Below, piece by piece: positions 63,458-64,000 of a stretch of DNA of 64,000 bases (within the stretch, counting starts at the first letter, position 1; the number at the start of each line of letters is the position of its first letter). The stretch lies in contig JACKDF010000003.1 in assembly GCA_020633655.1 (NCBI GenBank), positions 310,001 through 374,000 on the forward strand, written 5' to 3'. Made by a program: the position numbers and the translations under genes. A model generated the notes under the pieces. The model searched no databases. It saw nothing but the letters and a program-made list of their open reading frames with translations, and was not told the DNA's origin. The DNA is from Deferribacteres bacterium. Its GTDB lineage: Bacteria; Zhuqueibacterota; Zhuqueibacteria; Zhuqueibacterales; Geothermadaptataceae.

Positions 63458-64000
63458 TCAGTATACAAGTTGATAACGCAACACTGGTAAACTTGTGAAT
63501 TCTTGCGCTAAATCCTCCAGATCACCAAATAACAAGTCAAAAAATGTGCGTTTATGAACATATGGGCGTACAAGTACAGGTTGATCCTCAATTCCTGCCA
63601 TTCGCGCAACCAGGTTAACAGCGTCACTATAAGTACCAAGCTTATCAACAAGGCCATTTGCCAGGGCTTGTTGTCCGGTGTAAACCCGGCCATCTGCCAG
63701 CTTTTTGACCTGAGATTTATCCATATTACGAGCATCAGCCACAACATCCAGAAACTGACTATACGCATCATCGATAAATTGTTGAAAATAAGCCTTATCG
63801 TCTTTGGTTAATTTTCTACTTCCCCGACCAGAATCTTTGAAACGACCGCTCTGAACAACGTTGACTTCCACGCCTATTTTCTGCAAGAGTACGGAATAAT
63901 CCATTAACTCCATAATGACGCCAATGCTACCGGTTGTTGTTCCGGGGTTAGCTACGATCGTATCGACACCACAAGCGACGTAATATCCACCGGATGCAGC
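63458..64000 (-). CDS. sppA: Signal peptide peptidase SppA, 5' end cut by window edge
   Basis: The frame is open to the right edge, so the N-terminus is missing; 180 residues are visible. Its first visible residues AASGGYYVACGVDTIVANPG contain the catalytic serine of SppA (serine codon at 63992-63994) and are followed by GTTTGSIGVIMELM. Downstream are VVQSGRFKDSGRGSRKLTKD, DGRVYTGQQALANGLVDKLG and a short tail. It degrades leftover signal peptides in the membrane. The stop is 18 bases before the HU start. Confidence 0.92.
   Translation of the reverse strand, partial: AASGGYYVACGVDTIVANPGTTTGSIGVIMELMDYSVLLQKIGVEVNVVQSGRFKDSGRGSRKLTKDDKAYFQQFIDDAYSQFLDVVADARNMDKSQVKKLADGRVYTGQQALANGLVDKLGTYSDAVNLVARMAGIEDQPVLVRPYVHKRTFFDLLFGDLEDLAQEFTSLPVLRYQLVY

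Overview
The window looks like chromosomal DNA of a Gram-negative, moderately AT-rich bacterium of the FCB superphylum, most likely a Calditrichota/KSB1-type or Ignavibacteria-like lineage. The reasons are three PorV/PorQ-family outer-membrane proteins, C-terminal secretion-sorting domains with the YPNPFNP signature, a TonB receptor with a carboxypeptidase-regulatory plug domain, lipoprotein signals, BamD and Lnt. This placement is inference from protein style; there is no rRNA here. All genes except two (23275-25262) read on the minus strand, so transcription runs right to left. I saw no tRNA, rRNA, CRISPR array, transposase or prophage gene.

1-23103 is a polysaccharide-utilisation locus. 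In transcription order it holds an ABC importer (binding lipoprotein plus two permeases, 23066-20042), a LacI-type repressor (19893-18862), a surface protein built from four CBM9-like domains with a sorting tail (18671-15246) closed by a strong terminator, a TonB-dependent receptor, a large secreted fibronectin-type protein and a PorV-like protein (15158-8092), a cytoplasmic GH94 phosphorylase, a lipoprotein fusing a GH144-type endo-glucanase to an SGNH esterase, a GH3 beta-glucosidase, and a truncated secreted carbohydrate enzyme at the left edge. GH144 plus GH94 plus GH3 plus an ABC importer is the set expected for beta-1,2-glucan use. Near-identical palindromes upstream of the repressor and of the importer point to one LacI regulon.

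23275-25262 is a small plus-strand island: a GNAT acetyltransferase and a secreted BNR-type protein.

25288-37852 is an exopolysaccharide/capsule cluster: FAD oxidoreductase, initiating sugar-phosphate transferase, Wza, Wzz, a CpsD-like kinase that has lost the Walker A lysine, four glycosyltransferases, a Wzx-like flippase and an O-antigen ligase/polymerase. 38112-39131 holds a lone biotin carrier protein and an extremely acidic low-complexity protein.

39491-64000 is mostly housekeeping: nadD, bamD, an unknown secreted protein, a barrel protein, lnt, an oxidoreductase, ruvX, HU, rel/spoT, dnaB, a degenerate UDG-like gene, coaBC, rpoZ, gmk, yicC, a PorV/PorQ protein, mutS, nadK, xseB, xseA, a response regulator and hybrid histidine kinase, a 31-residue COX24-type basic protein, a second HU, and sppA running off the right edge. 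Many genes overlap or abut, and TTG/GTG starts with clear ribosome-binding sites are common.
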